Source: Hydrogenophaga taeniospiralis
Lineage (GTDB): Bacteria; Pseudomonadota; Gammaproteobacteria; Burkholderiales; Burkholderiaceae_C
Direction of reading: 5' to 3'
DNA length: 64,000 nt
NCBI RefSeq assembly: GCF_020510445.1
Contig: NZ_JAHBAG010000001.1
Span: 1,278,501 to 1,342,500 of the forward strand
Below, piece after piece: positions 8,634 through 16,734 of the stretch. A program made the position numbers and the translations under genes. The notes beneath the pieces are model-generated. The model saw only the letters and a program-made list of their open reading frames with translations, had not been told where the DNA came from and ran no database searches. Numbering within the stretch: position 1 is the stretch's first letter; each line of letters opens with the position of its first letter.

Positions 8634-9828
8634 AGCATTTGTGTGCGATGCCATCCGAACCCCTTTCGGGCGCTACGGTGGTGCGCTGTCTTCTGTGCGA
8701 GCGGACGACTTGGGGGCCATTCCATTGCGAGCCTTGATGGCACGCAATCCCAACGTGGACTGGGCATCTGTGGTGGACGTGCTGTTCGGCTGCGCCAACC
8801 AGGCCGGCGAAGACAACCGCAACGTGGCTCACATGAGCAGCCTGCTCGCGGGCCTGCCGCTGGAGGTGCCCGGTGCCACCATCAACCGCCTGTGTGGTTC
8901 TGGTCTCGATGCCGTGGGCTCGGCCGCACGCGCCATCAAGAGCGGCGAAGCCGGCCTCATGATCGCCGGCGGCGTGGAGAGCATGAGCCGCGCCCCCTTC
9001 GTCATGCCCAAGGCGGAAAGCGCCTTCAGCCGCAACAACGCCGTCTACGACACCACCATCGGCTGGCGCTTCGTCAACAAGCTGATGAAAGCCCAGTACG
9101 GTGTGGACTCCATGCCCGAAACGGCCGAAAACGTGGCCACCGACTACGGGATCGAACGCGCAGCGCAGGACCGCATGGCCTTGGCCAGCCAGATGAAGGC
9201 CGTGGCCGCGATCAAGGCTGGTCACCTCGCGCGCGAGATCTGCCCGGTCAGCATCCCGCAGAAAAAGGGCGACGCCATCGTCGTGGACACCGACGAACAC
9301 CCCCGCGAGACCAGCCTCGAAACACTCGCCAAGCTCAAGGGCGTGGTGCGACCCGACGGCACCGTGACGGCCGGCAACGCCAGCGGCGTGAACGACGGCG
9401 CCTGCGCCCTGCTGCTGGCCGACGAGGCCACGGCCGCCAAAAACGGCCTGACGCCCAAGGCCCGCATCGTGGGCATGGCCACGGCCGGCGTGGCCCCGCG
9501 CATCATGGGCATCGGTCCGGCGCCGGCGACGCAGAAGGTGTTGGCGCTCACCGGCCTCGCGCTGGAGCAGCTCGATGTGATCGAACTCAACGAAGCTTTT
9601 GCTGCGCAAGGCCTGGCCGTTCTGCGCACCCTGGGCCTGCAGGACGACGATGAGCGCGTGAACGCCTGGGGCGGCGCCATCGCCCTGGGCCACCCGCTGG
9701 GTGCCAGCGGCGCGCGCCTGGCCACCACGGCGGTGAACCGGCTGCACGCCACGGGCGGGCGCTACGCGCTGTGCACCATGTGCATCGGAGTCGGGCAGGG
9801 CATTGCGCTGATCGTCGAGCGGGTCTGA
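8626..9828 (+). CDS. pcaF: 3-oxoadipyl-CoA thiolase
   Basis: 400 aa thiolase. The acylated cysteine lies in NRLCGSGLDAVGSAAR (about residue 90), the His loop is NEAFAAQGLAVLR, and the second cysteine is in ALCTMCIGVGQG near the end. It cleaves 3-oxoadipyl-CoA to succinyl-CoA and acetyl-CoA, the last step of the lower pathway. ATG 8626 overlaps the pcaJ stop and gives the standard start MREAFVCDAIRTPFGRYGG; in-frame positions from 8557 lie inside pcaJ. From about 8.8 kb the third codon position is visibly richer in G and C than in the preceding genes, which may mean a separate origin or only stronger codon selection. Confidence 0.92.
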   Translation: MREAFVCDAIRTPFGRYGGALSSVRADDLGAIPLRALMARNPNVDWASVVDVLFGCANQAGEDNRNVAHMSSLLAGLPLEVPGATINRLCGSGLDAVGSAARAIKSGEAGLMIAGGVESMSRAPFVMPKAESAFSRNNAVYDTTIGWRFVNKLMKAQYGVDSMPETAENVATDYGIERAAQDRMALASQMKAVAAIKAGHLAREICPVSIPQKKGDAIVVDTDEHPRETSLETLAKLKGVVRPDGTVTAGNASGVNDGACALLLADEATAAKNGLTPKARIVGMATAGVAPRIMGIGPAPATQKVLALTGLALEQLDVIELNEAFAAQGLAVLRTLGLQDDDERVNAWGGAIALGHPLGASGARLATTAVNRLHATGGRYALCTMCIGVGQGIALIVERV

Positions 9829-10043
9829 ACGCACGATCTAAATGCGGTTGACCAGGCCGCTGACGAGGATTCAAACACCGTTCGCGCCTCGTCGGAAAAT
9901 AGGTTGGCAACTCGCCCGTGTGTCACACACCACGTGCGGTACCAACGAAAATCCTTGGACGGCACAAACCGTGACAGGACGTGCAGAGACAAAAATGCCC
10001 CACTTCACTGAGGAGATTTGGACTCAAAGAATGAGGCGGAAAG

Positions 10044-10688
10044 CTACCTGCTTGAGACACCTCTAGACAAACCAGAAAACCACCGAACGACTGCGTCCAA
10101 CTCGTCCATCTGCAGCTTCGGTGCTCCTTTTGCGTCGGTCGCTACCGCCTGCATCACGGGATGCCGACGAGTCCCCTGCACGTAGCCGAGGAACGCTCCT
10201 TTAAGGTACGGCTGATGCTGTCCGGCCAAACGTGGGATGTCCTCAGTAGCTGGCGGTATGGTCGAGTCTCCATGGCAAGCAACACATTGCGCGGCCGAAG
10301 CGGGCATGAATACTTGAGCACTGGGACGTTCGGGGGCTCGGGGCGCAGATGCAAAGTAGTGGACCACTTCAGCTAGTTCTTCGGCATTGAGTCCGGCCGC
10401 CACGCCACGCATGAAAAAGTGGTCACGCTGTCTGCGTGCGTAAGCCAAGATGGCGTTCTCCAGGTATTTCGGCTGTTGCGCACCCAGCAGTGGGATCAAC
10501 TGTGCGTCCAGCATCGCCTGTTGTTCCAGGGTTTGGTTATGGCAGTTAACGCACAACTGCACAGACTGCGGCGGTGCACGATCCATCACCTGAGCACTTG
10601 CCGGCGCAGCGAGCACGGCGAGCACCAAGCTCACGGGAAATAGCTTCACGATCTTTCTTTCAATTGGTTTATGTGCAATGGAATGCAT
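10044..10688 (-). CDS. Exported diheme cytochrome c (c4-like)
   Basis: 214 aa with a Sec signal (KLFPVSLVLAVLAAPASAQ). Two haem-binding CxxCH sites, CVNCH and CVACH, lie in two tandem domains, the arrangement of cytochrome c4 and related electron carriers. It acts in the periplasm, handing electrons to an oxidase or dehydrogenase. I use the ATG at 10688; an in-frame ATG at 10703 adds five residues. It is the last gene of the leftward quinone-stress cluster, 29 bp after the pirin gene. The electron partner is unknown. Confidence 0.85.
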   Translation of the reverse strand: MHSIAHKPIERKIVKLFPVSLVLAVLAAPASAQVMDRAPPQSVQLCVNCHNQTLEQQAMLDAQLIPLLGAQQPKYLENAILAYARRQRDHFFMRGVAAGLNAEELAEVVHYFASAPRAPERPSAQVFMPASAAQCVACHGDSTIPPATEDIPRLAGQHQPYLKGAFLGYVQGTRRHPVMQAVATDAKGAPKLQMDELDAVVRWFSGLSRGVSSR

Positions 10689-10717
10689 CTGGCTGCGGCG
10701 CAACGGTCAGATGCGGC

Positions 10718-11620
10718 TCAGGACTTCGGTGCCGCAGACCCGTCACGCCAGGGCGGTGCCTCTACACGGTCGCTCTCGCCCGGGATGGGGGCGAATCTCC
10801 GCTGCGCCCAGTCGTCCGCCGCACGGGCGATCTGCTCGTGCCGTGTTGAAACAAAGTTCCACCACATGCGAACGGGCTGTTCCAGAGGCATGCCGCCAAT
10901 GACGACCAGACGCGCTCCGTCGGACCCGGCCAGGATCTCGGTGCTTTTGCCGGTCTCAAGGACCACCATTTCCGTTGCCGCTACTGCCTCACCATCCAGT
11001 GAATAGTCGTGGGCTACGCTGTAGACCGCCAATTCAGGTGCTAGCGGCGGCAAGGTGAAACTGGCGTTGGCATCCACCTTGACGTCGAGGTACAGCGTCG
11101 CTGAGGCGGTGCGAACAGGGCTCGTCTGGTTCCAGGCACTTCCGACCAGGATTCGAGCATGCACGCCCGACGCCACTTCAACCACTGGTACGTCCGCAGC
11201 AGGCACGTGCTGGAAAGAAGGCTCGCACTGCTCCAGTGCAGGCGGCAGCGCCACCCAAAGTTGAAGTCCGTGTGTGGAGCGTTGCTGTCCTCGATCAGCA
11301 TCGTGGACCCGTTCGCTGTGCACGATGCCGCGCCCGGCAGTCATCCAGTTCACGGCGCCCGGCTCAATGACCTGCACGCTGCCGATACTGTCCCGGTGTA
11401 CCTGTCGGCCCTGGAAGAGATAGGTGACTGTGGCAAGCCCAATGTGAGGGTGGCCGCCAACGTCACTATCGACATCTGGTGCCAGCGTCGCGGGGCCGAA
11501 TTCATCAAAGAACACGAAAGGTCCGACTGCCCGGCGCTCATGTGCAGGCAGTACGCGGCGGACACGAAGACCCGGTGCGAGGTCTGTCATTCGACCGCGA
11601 AGGCGAAGCAGCTTGCTCAT
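10718..11620 (-). CDS. Pirin family protein (first of two)
   Basis: 300 aa bicupin. The N-terminal cupin shows GGHPHIGLATVTYLFQG and WMTAGRGIVHSER, which hold the usual metal-binding His and Glu of pirins; a C-terminal cupin follows. Some pirins are quercetin dioxygenases or redox sensors, others have no known activity. The start at 11620 has a clear GGAG ribosome site; an upstream in-frame start at 11692 reads into unlikely sequence. It sits in an operon with OsmC, glutathionyl-hydroquinone reductase and thioredoxin genes, so a role in quinone or oxidative stress is likely but inferred. Confidence 0.88.
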   Translation of the reverse strand: MSKLLRLRGRMTDLAPGLRVRRVLPAHERRAVGPFVFFDEFGPATLAPDVDSDVGGHPHIGLATVTYLFQGRQVHRDSIGSVQVIEPGAVNWMTAGRGIVHSERVHDADRGQQRSTHGLQLWVALPPALEQCEPSFQHVPAADVPVVEVASGVHARILVGSAWNQTSPVRTASATLYLDVKVDANASFTLPPLAPELAVYSVAHDYSLDGEAVAATEMVVLETGKSTEILAGSDGARLVVIGGMPLEQPVRMWWNFVSTRHEQIARAADDWAQRRFAPIPGESDRVEAPPWRDGSAAPKS

Positions 11621-11634
11621 AGAGTTCTCCTGCT

Positions 11635-12036
11635 TCAGCTCAGTTGGGTGTTGATTGACACTGCGCCTTCGAGCACCTTGTGGATCGGGCATTTTTCCGC
11701 AATCTCAAGCAGGCGCGCGCGCTGCTCCTCCGTGAGGTCACCGGTCACGGTGATTTCTCGCTGCAGTTGGTAGTTGACCTTCCCATCATCTCCGCGGGTT
11801 TCGGCGTGTTCAATCTTGACTTGCAGTGATGTGACTGGCCAGCGCTGACGCCGCAGGTACAACTCCAGTGTCAGGGCCGTGCAGGCCGCCAGAGCGGAGT
11901 TGAGCAAATCATGTGGGTTGGGTGCCAGGTCGTCCGAGCCCAGCGTCTTGGCAACGTCAGCGTTCCAAACGTGTTTGCCGTTGCTCAGGGTGGTCAGGGC
12001 GCCTTGTGAGCGGTGCAGTCGAGCTTCTATGGTCAT
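11635..12036 (-). CDS. OsmC family peroxide-related protein
   Basis: 133 aa. The family helix with a single redox cysteine is seen in HDLLNSALAACTALTLELYL, and a second cysteine lies in AEKCPIHKVLEG near the C-terminus, giving the two-cysteine pair of OsmC/Ohr-like thiol peroxidases. ATG 12036 is chosen because it starts the family fold; further upstream there is no similarity. Its genes on both sides, pirin and glutathionyl-hydroquinone reductase, point to detoxification of organic peroxides or electrophiles. Confidence 0.87.
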   Translation of the reverse strand: MTIEARLHRSQGALTTLSNGKHVWNADVAKTLGSDDLAPNPHDLLNSALAACTALTLELYLRRQRWPVTSLQVKIEHAETRGDDGKVNYQLQREITVTGDLTEEQRARLLEIAEKCPIHKVLEGAVSINTQLS

Positions 12037-12049
12037 GGTCGTTTCTCTT

Positions 12050-13018
12050 TCACAGCGACACCTGGCGAGCCTGTGCGCCGGCAAGAGCGGCCAGGACATC
12101 GGGTCCCTTGGGAATCAATCCGGAAGGATTGATGTGCTTGTGCGAACCGTAGTAGTGATGGCGAACATGCTCCAAGTCCAGCGTGGCGGCAACGCCTGGC
12201 TGGTGATGGATGTTGGCCATGTAGCGCATCAGTGCAGGCGACTGGAGCACCGTCTTGCGGTTGCACTTGAAATGCGTGTGGTACACGGCATCGAAGCGGA
12301 TCAACGTGACGAACAACCGAACGTCAGCCTCGGTCAGCACATCACCGCAAAGGAAGTCCTTGCGGGTCAGAATGTCCTCGACACGATCCAATGCCGCAAA
12401 GAGCTGGTCTGCAGCGGCATCATGTGCCTCTTGACTGCGTGCGAATCCGCTGCGGTACACGCCGTTATTGATGTCTGCATAGACCCAGGCATTCGTTTCT
12501 TCAATGGCGTTTTGCAAGTGAAGTGGATAGAGATCCACTTCACGGTGGCGAGCCCAGGCCTGAAAGCTGCCGTTGAGCATGCGAATGATCTCGGACGACT
12601 CGTTGTTCACGATCGTTCCCAGATGCTTGTCCCAGAGCACAGGCACTGTCACGACGCCCTTGAACTCTGGGTTCGCGGCAAGGTAAACCTCCCGCAGAAG
12701 CTTTCTGGACGCGACCGTGTCGCCGGTAGCCCCGCGAAAATCGGTTCCAAACGACCAACCAATCTCGGAGAGGTAAGGGTGCACCACGTCGACACTGATC
12801 ACATGCTCCAAGCCCTTGAGCGCGCGCACGATCAATGTTCGATGTGCCCAGGGACAGGCCAACGACACGTACAAGTGATAGCGCCCGGCCTCGGCCGGAT
12901 GCGCAGCATCGGGGCCATCGCCAATGGCACCATGAAAATGGGTGGGGCGTCGTGCAAACGTTCCATCAGAGGCTATCTGTTGCGTCCAGGTATTGCCCGA
13001 AGGCAGGTCTTCCCGCAT
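12050..13018 (-). CDS. Glutathionyl-hydroquinone reductase (ECM4/PcpF-type glutathione transferase)
   Basis: 322 aa. The Xi-class motif YVSLACPWAHRTLIVRALKGLE contains the catalytic cysteine. A thioredoxin-like N-terminal domain (PVLWDKHLGTIVNNESSEI) is followed by an all-helical C-terminal domain (FLCGDVLTEADVRLFVTLIRFD). The family removes glutathione from glutathionyl-hydroquinones to regenerate free hydroquinones. The gene starts 2 bp beyond the thioredoxin stop. Placing it about 2 kb from a hydroxyquinol operon suggests it rescues spontaneous quinone-glutathione adducts; this link is inference. Confidence 0.9.
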   Translation of the reverse strand: MREDLPSGNTWTQQIASDGTFARRPTHFHGAIGDGPDAAHPAEAGRYHLYVSLACPWAHRTLIVRALKGLEHVISVDVVHPYLSEIGWSFGTDFRGATGDTVASRKLLREVYLAANPEFKGVVTVPVLWDKHLGTIVNNESSEIIRMLNGSFQAWARHREVDLYPLHLQNAIEETNAWVYADINNGVYRSGFARSQEAHDAAADQLFAALDRVEDILTRKDFLCGDVLTEADVRLFVTLIRFDAVYHTHFKCNRKTVLQSPALMRYMANIHHQPGVAATLDLEHVRHHYYGSHKHINPSGLIPKGPDVLAALAGAQARQVSL

Positions 13019-13020
13019 GG

Positions 13021-13359
13021 TCAACTCCGTTGGACTGCCACCGACCCATCAACGAATCGAGCCAGTTGGGCCGCAGAAAGAGCGCCGCTGTGCACGCCAA
13101 GTACGCGCCCGTTGTCGAGCACCATGCTGGTTGGAACCGCTCGAACCATGAATCGGGCGGCGACCTCGGGGTGATCGTTGATGTCCATCTTGATCACGGG
13201 AAGTTGGTTCGCTCTGCTTTGAGCAAACGCCTCTAGGTGCGGGGCCATGGCTCTGCATGGTCCGCACCAGGATGCCGAGAACTGGACAAAGATCGGACTC
13301 GGCGATTCGTCAATGATTCGCTGCAGTTCTGAGGGGTCGGGGGCATGAACGTGGGTCAT
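13021..13359 (-). CDS. Thioredoxin-family protein
   Basis: 112 aa, no signal peptide, so cytoplasmic. The active site is SASWCGPCRAMAPHLEAF with the standard CGPC, followed by a conserved VRAVPTSMVL cis-Pro loop. It is a small single-domain thiol-disulfide reductase. Its stop abuts the glutathionyl-hydroquinone reductase gene, and it likely supplies reductant to proteins of the same operon. Confidence 0.9.
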   Translation of the reverse strand: MTHVHAPDPSELQRIIDESPSPIFVQFSASWCGPCRAMAPHLEAFAQSRANQLPVIKMDINDHPEVAARFMVRAVPTSMVLDNGRVLGVHSGALSAAQLARFVDGSVAVQRS

Positions 13360-13390
13360 TGGCCGTTCTCCAAGCAGTATTCAGAATTGG

Positions 13391-14092
13391 TCAAGGTGCC
13401 AGATCAAAGATCAGAACCTCAGCGTTGCGCCCATCGCTCAAAGACAGGTGGGGCTCGCCTTCGATCTTTAGCGCGTCACCGGCCCGGAGCTTCTGGCCGT
13501 TCACGGAAAGTTCGCCACGCACCAGATGAACATAGGCTTTCCGGTCTGGATTCAGTTCAAGCTTGGCCTGCTCGGTGCCGTCGAACAGTCCGGCATACAG
13601 GCCGGCATCGGCATGAATTGTCACCGCATGGGTGCCGCCCAAAGGAGATGCAAGCAAAGCCAGCCGTCCGCGCTTGGATTCGATGGGAATGGTCTTCTGC
13701 TCGTAGCTTGGCGATACGCCTTGCCGATTGGGCTGGATCCAGATTTGCAGAAAGTGCGTCGTTCGATCAGGGGCATGATTGAACTCGCTGTGCACAACCC
13801 CAGTTCCTGCGGACATGCGCTGTACATCCCCTGGAGGGATGCCTTTCACGTTGCCCATGTTGTCCCGGTGAGCCAGCTCGCCCTCCAGCACATAGCTGAT
13901 GATCTCCATGTCGCGGTGACCATGAGCACCGAAGCCGCCACCCGGCGCTACGCGGTCTTCGTTGATCACGAGCAGGTTACCCCAACCCATGTGGGCGGGG
14001 TCAAAGTATTCAGCAAACGAGAAACTGTGGGCAGACCTCAGCCAACCGTGGTTGGCGTGGCCTCTGTCTTCTGATCGTCTGAGTGTCATCAT
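13391..14092 (-). CDS. Pirin family protein (second, YhhW-like)
   Basis: About 233 aa. The N-terminus MMTLRRSEDRGHANHGWLRS and the motif GGGFGAHGHRDMEIISYVLE hold the metal-binding His and Glu of the YhhW/pirin class. This subgroup differs from the first pirin at 10.7 kb. Two adjacent ATG codons (14092 and 14089) are possible. It is the first gene of the leftward group ending at the cytochrome gene. Confidence 0.88.
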   Translation of the reverse strand: MMTLRRSEDRGHANHGWLRSAHSFSFAEYFDPAHMGWGNLLVINEDRVAPGGGFGAHGHRDMEIISYVLEGELAHRDNMGNVKGIPPGDVQRMSAGTGVVHSEFNHAPDRTTHFLQIWIQPNRQGVSPSYEQKTIPIESKRGRLALLASPLGGTHAVTIHADAGLYAGLFDGTEQAKLELNPDRKAYVHLVRGELSVNGQKLRAGDALKIEGEPHLSLSDGRNAEVLIFDLAP

Positions 14093-14187
14093 GGTTGTGG
14101 TTCCTTTCAGGATGGCGTTGTTCCGTGATGCGTGAGTCGCTCCCACCATCACAGGGTGGCGCACCGTTGCGCAGTGGCATTCAGAAG

Positions 14188-14230
14188 GGAATCGGCCCCC
14201 CTCGGACGCAAGCCCGGGAGAGCCGATTCC
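14188..14230 (-). terminator. Hairpin between the isochorismatase-like and pirin genes
   Basis: GGAATCGGC at 14188-14196 pairs with GCCGATTCC at 14222-14230, and further G/C pairing is possible inside. It lies just past the stop of the leftward isochorismatase-like gene. No long T run follows, so it may attenuate rather than fully terminate. Confidence 0.5.
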
Positions 14231-14242
14231 AATCTCTGGTGC

Positions 14243-14977
14243 TTACTTCTTGCTCGACTTGCCTTCGCCAGCATCGGCACCCAGCATCGCCTTGGCGTAC
14301 TCCAGACCCACGCCGTAGGCACCGCCGTGCTCGAGCGCAATCTTCACCGTGGCGTCGTAGGTGCTCTGGCGGGCCCAGTCACGCTGGTACTCGAGCAGCA
14401 GTTGCATCCAGGTGATCGGCACCGCGCCGGCCTGCACCATGCGGGTGACCGCCATGTCGTGGGCTTCCTTGGTGACGCCGCCGGAGGCATCGGTGACGAT
14501 GTAGACCTCGTAGCCCTCTTCCAGCGCCGCGAGTACGGGCATCGTCAGGCAGACCTCGGTCCACAGCGCGGCCATGACCAGCTTCTTCTTGCCGGTCTTC
14601 TTCACTGCCTCGCGGAAGTTCTTGTCTTCCCACGAGTTCATCGTCGTACGGTCGATGACCTTCGCGTCCGGGAACACAGCCTTCACGCCAGCGAACAGCG
14701 GGCCCGAGAAGCTCTTCTCCGCCACCGTGGTCAGGATGGTGGGCACGTTGAAGGCCTTGGCGGTCTTGGCCAGCGCCACCGAGTTGTTGGTCAGCAGCGT
14801 GCGGTCGATGCTCTGCACCGCAAAGCCCATCTGCGACTGGTGATCAATCATGATCACCGCCGAGTTCTGCGGCGAGAGCAGTTTCTTTGCATCGCCGGGC
14901 GCCTGCTCGGCGTGCACTGTCGAGAGGATGCCAACGGCCAGAGCGGCGGTGGCGAATTTGCGAATCATCGAGATCAT
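14243..14977 (-). CDS. Exported isochorismatase-like cysteine hydrolase
   Basis: 244 aa. The fold of YcaC/isochorismatase-like hydrolases is clear: the catalytic Asp lies in AVIMIDHQSQM, and the catalytic Cys in AALWTEVCLTMPVL with the preceding Ala-Leu-Trp cis-peptide region. Unusually it starts with a Sec-like signal (MIRKFATAALAVGILSTVHA), so it is probably periplasmic. A GGAG ribosome site sets the start at 14977. Substrate is unknown; relatives hydrolyse amides or vinyl ethers. A TACGAAGTTTTCGAA dyad lies 15 bp upstream and matches sites near the LysR gene, which suggests regulation by that protein. Confidence 0.87.
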   Translation of the reverse strand: MISMIRKFATAALAVGILSTVHAEQAPGDAKKLLSPQNSAVIMIDHQSQMGFAVQSIDRTLLTNNSVALAKTAKAFNVPTILTTVAEKSFSGPLFAGVKAVFPDAKVIDRTTMNSWEDKNFREAVKKTGKKKLVMAALWTEVCLTMPVLAALEEGYEVYIVTDASGGVTKEAHDMAVTRMVQAGAVPITWMQLLLEYQRDWARQSTYDATVKIALEHGGAYGVGLEYAKAMLGADAGEGKSSKK

Positions 14978-14991
14978 TTGTCACTCCTATA

Positions 14992-15006
14992 TACGAAGTT
15001 TTCGAA
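14992..15006. promoter_or_regulatory. Probable LysR-type operator 1
   Basis: TACGAAGTTTTCGAA, an imperfect inverted repeat of TTCGAA with a 3-bp spacer, immediately upstream of the exported isochorismatase-like gene. The same dyad recurs at 15116-15130 and 16174-16188, all flanking or near the LysR gene. The T-N11-A spacing agrees with LysR binding boxes. Confidence 0.55.
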
Positions 15007-15115
15007 CGAGGGGAAATTCCCAGTGTTGTGCGGGAATTCACCTCTGAAATCCCTTCACAGGAGTGATTCTTGGCGGAGTGATGACCTTTTATGTCGAAAC
15101 GTTTTTGACTGAGTG

Positions 15116-15130
15116 TTCGATTTTTTCGAA
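15116..15130. promoter_or_regulatory. Probable LysR-type operator 2
   Basis: TTCGATTTTTTCGAA, one mismatch from a perfect TTCGAA-N3-TTCGAA dyad, in the intergenic space between the LysR gene end and the isochorismatase-like gene. It lies about 110 bp upstream of site 1, so both may act on the same leftward promoter. Confidence 0.5.
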
Positions 15131-15214
15131 AGTTAATTTTGGCAACAGCCGGCTAGCAACGCCTCTTCTGCGGAACACCGAGGCCGCAACTGCTTGGTGC
15201 GATCACCTGGACTT

Positions 15215-16147
15215 TCAGTACTCAGCGACCCATGCCTGCGACGCACGATTCAAAAAGTTGGGCACGACATCGGCGTCACCCAGCGCATCGCGCCACCACT
15301 TCAACGCTCGACCTGGGTCACCAGTACGCCAAGCCAAAAGCACCTGGTCGTCCGGCTTTGGCTCTTCAACCTGCTTCTCCACGAGCAGTCCGCGCTGCAA
15401 GGCAGACTTGACAAACAGGTGGGGCAAGAAGCCCACCCCCAGGCCTGCCACCTGCAGGGCATACTTGGTACGCATGTCTGGTACGGCGATGATCTGCTGC
15501 CCCCTCAGCAGCCCGACCGTTCGGGCAGGTAGGTGCCGAGCCGAGTCGGATGCGACGATCATTCGATGCTTGCGTACCTCTTCGCTAGGGACAATGCCTC
15601 CCCACTCTGCGAGAGGATGTTGCGGCGACACACAGAAAGCAAACTGAAGGTCGGCCACGTTCTTCGTGCGGAACCCGCCTCCCGACGGGCCCTGGCCAAC
15701 GGCCAAGATGATGTCCGCTCGCCCATCTTGCAGCGACTCCCATACGCCGGTCATGGCTTCGCCCATCAACTTCACCCGCGTGCCATGCGCCTCGGTGCAA
15801 AAGCGCTCCAGCAATGAGCTGAACATGATGGGCGGAATCAAGGTGTCCGACGAAATACGGATTTCACTCTCCCACCCGTCGGCAATGCGTTTGACTCGGC
15901 ACTCCAAGTCGTCTGCCGCCAGTAGCAGCACGCGCCCCGCTTCCAAGAGTTCCTTGCCTGCTGGCGTAAGTTCAACGCGGGGACCATGACGATTGAAAAG
16001 ACCCACCTTGAGGTCGCTCTCAAGTTTGGCCACGGCATAGGACACCGTCGAGGTCACTTTGTTCAAGAGCACACCTGCGCCTGAAAATGAGCCCGAACGG
16101 GCGATCGCATCGAGCAATTCGAGTCCATCAAGTGTCAAGCGGCGCAT
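15215..16147 (-). CDS. LysR family transcriptional regulator
   Basis: 310 aa. The N-terminal winged helix (MRRLTLDGLELLDAIARSGS, then LNKVTSTVSYAVAKLESDL and FNRHGPRVELTPAGKELL) is typical, followed by a type 2 periplasmic-binding-like effector domain. ATG 16147 gives the family start; an in-frame ATG at 16213 adds 22 residues that run into the promoter region. It is divergent from doxX-wrbA and faces the pirin/glutathionyl-hydroquinone reductase cluster. The shared TTCGAA dyads suggest it controls both sides, most likely in response to a quinone or other electrophile (inference). Confidence 0.88.
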   Translation of the reverse strand: MRRLTLDGLELLDAIARSGSFSGAGVLLNKVTSTVSYAVAKLESDLKVGLFNRHGPRVELTPAGKELLEAGRVLLLAADDLECRVKRIADGWESEIRISSDTLIPPIMFSSLLERFCTEAHGTRVKLMGEAMTGVWESLQDGRADIILAVGQGPSGGGFRTKNVADLQFAFCVSPQHPLAEWGGIVPSEEVRKHRMIVASDSARHLPARTVGLLRGQQIIAVPDMRTKYALQVAGLGVGFLPHLFVKSALQRGLLVEKQVEEPKPDDQVLLAWRTGDPGRALKWWRDALGDADVVPNFLNRASQAWVAEY

Positions 16148-16173
16148 CACAGGTCCATTGGAGAGGGAAGGGT

Positions 16174-16188
16174 TTCGAATAATTCGAA
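16174..16188. promoter_or_regulatory. Probable LysR-type operator 3 (lysR/doxX divergent promoter)
   Basis: TTCGAATAATTCGAA is the most perfect copy of the TTCGAA-N3-TTCGAA dyad, set between the divergent LysR and DoxX genes. A site here would give autoregulation and activation of doxX-wrbA. Confidence 0.6.
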
Positions 16189-16236
16189 CAAACGATTCAG
16201 AAGTATCCAACATCAGTGGTGTGCACCGGCCATAGC

Positions 16237-16698
16237 ATGAAGTCCCAACTCACAAACAACCCGGAGACGCCCGTGTCCACTTCAACCATTTCGTCTACCC
16301 AAAACGCAGCAGCCTTGGCTGGGCGCCTGCTGTTGGCTGCCCTCTTCATTCCTGCTGGCCTTAGCAAGCTCACCGGATTCCAGGGAACTGTCGGCTACAT
16401 CAGTTCCGTTGGGCTGCCTATGCCATCGATTGCCGCAGCACTGGCCGTGATGGTTGAAATCGGCGCTGGCCTCGCGCTGATCGCTGGCGCCAAAACCCGC
16501 ATTGCGGCACTCGCCCTTGCTGGGTTCACCTTGGTCGCTTCGTTCTTCTTCCATGCATATTGGGGCGTCCCCGCAGAGCAGCAGATGGTTCAGCAACTGC
16601 TCTTTTTCAAGAACATTGCCGTCGTCGGTGGCCTGTTGACCTTGGCCGCTTGGGGTGCCGGCGACTGGAGCCTTGACGCTCGCAGCAACAACGTTTGA
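16237..16698 (+). CDS. DoxX family membrane protein
   Basis: About 153 aa with four hydrophobic segments. The DoxX signature AGRLLLAALFIPAGLSKLTGF is near the start and HAYWGVPAEQQMVQQLLFFKNIAVVGGLL contains the family end pattern (quoted in two parts: HAYWGVP and FFKNIAVVGG). These small inner-membrane proteins often accompany quinone- or thiol-stress genes. The first residues before about 25 are poorly conserved, so ATG 16237 is uncertain and a GTG at 16273 is an alternative. wrbA follows after 36 bp. Confidence 0.87.
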   Translation: MKSQLTNNPETPVSTSTISSTQNAAALAGRLLLAALFIPAGLSKLTGFQGTVGYISSVGLPMPSIAAALAVMVEIGAGLALIAGAKTRIAALALAGFTLVASFFFHAYWGVPAEQQMVQQLLFFKNIAVVGGLLTLAAWGAGDWSLDARSNNV

Positions 16699-16734
16699 CA
16701 TTCCCCGCAACCCACCACTTCTCAGGAGCATCTC

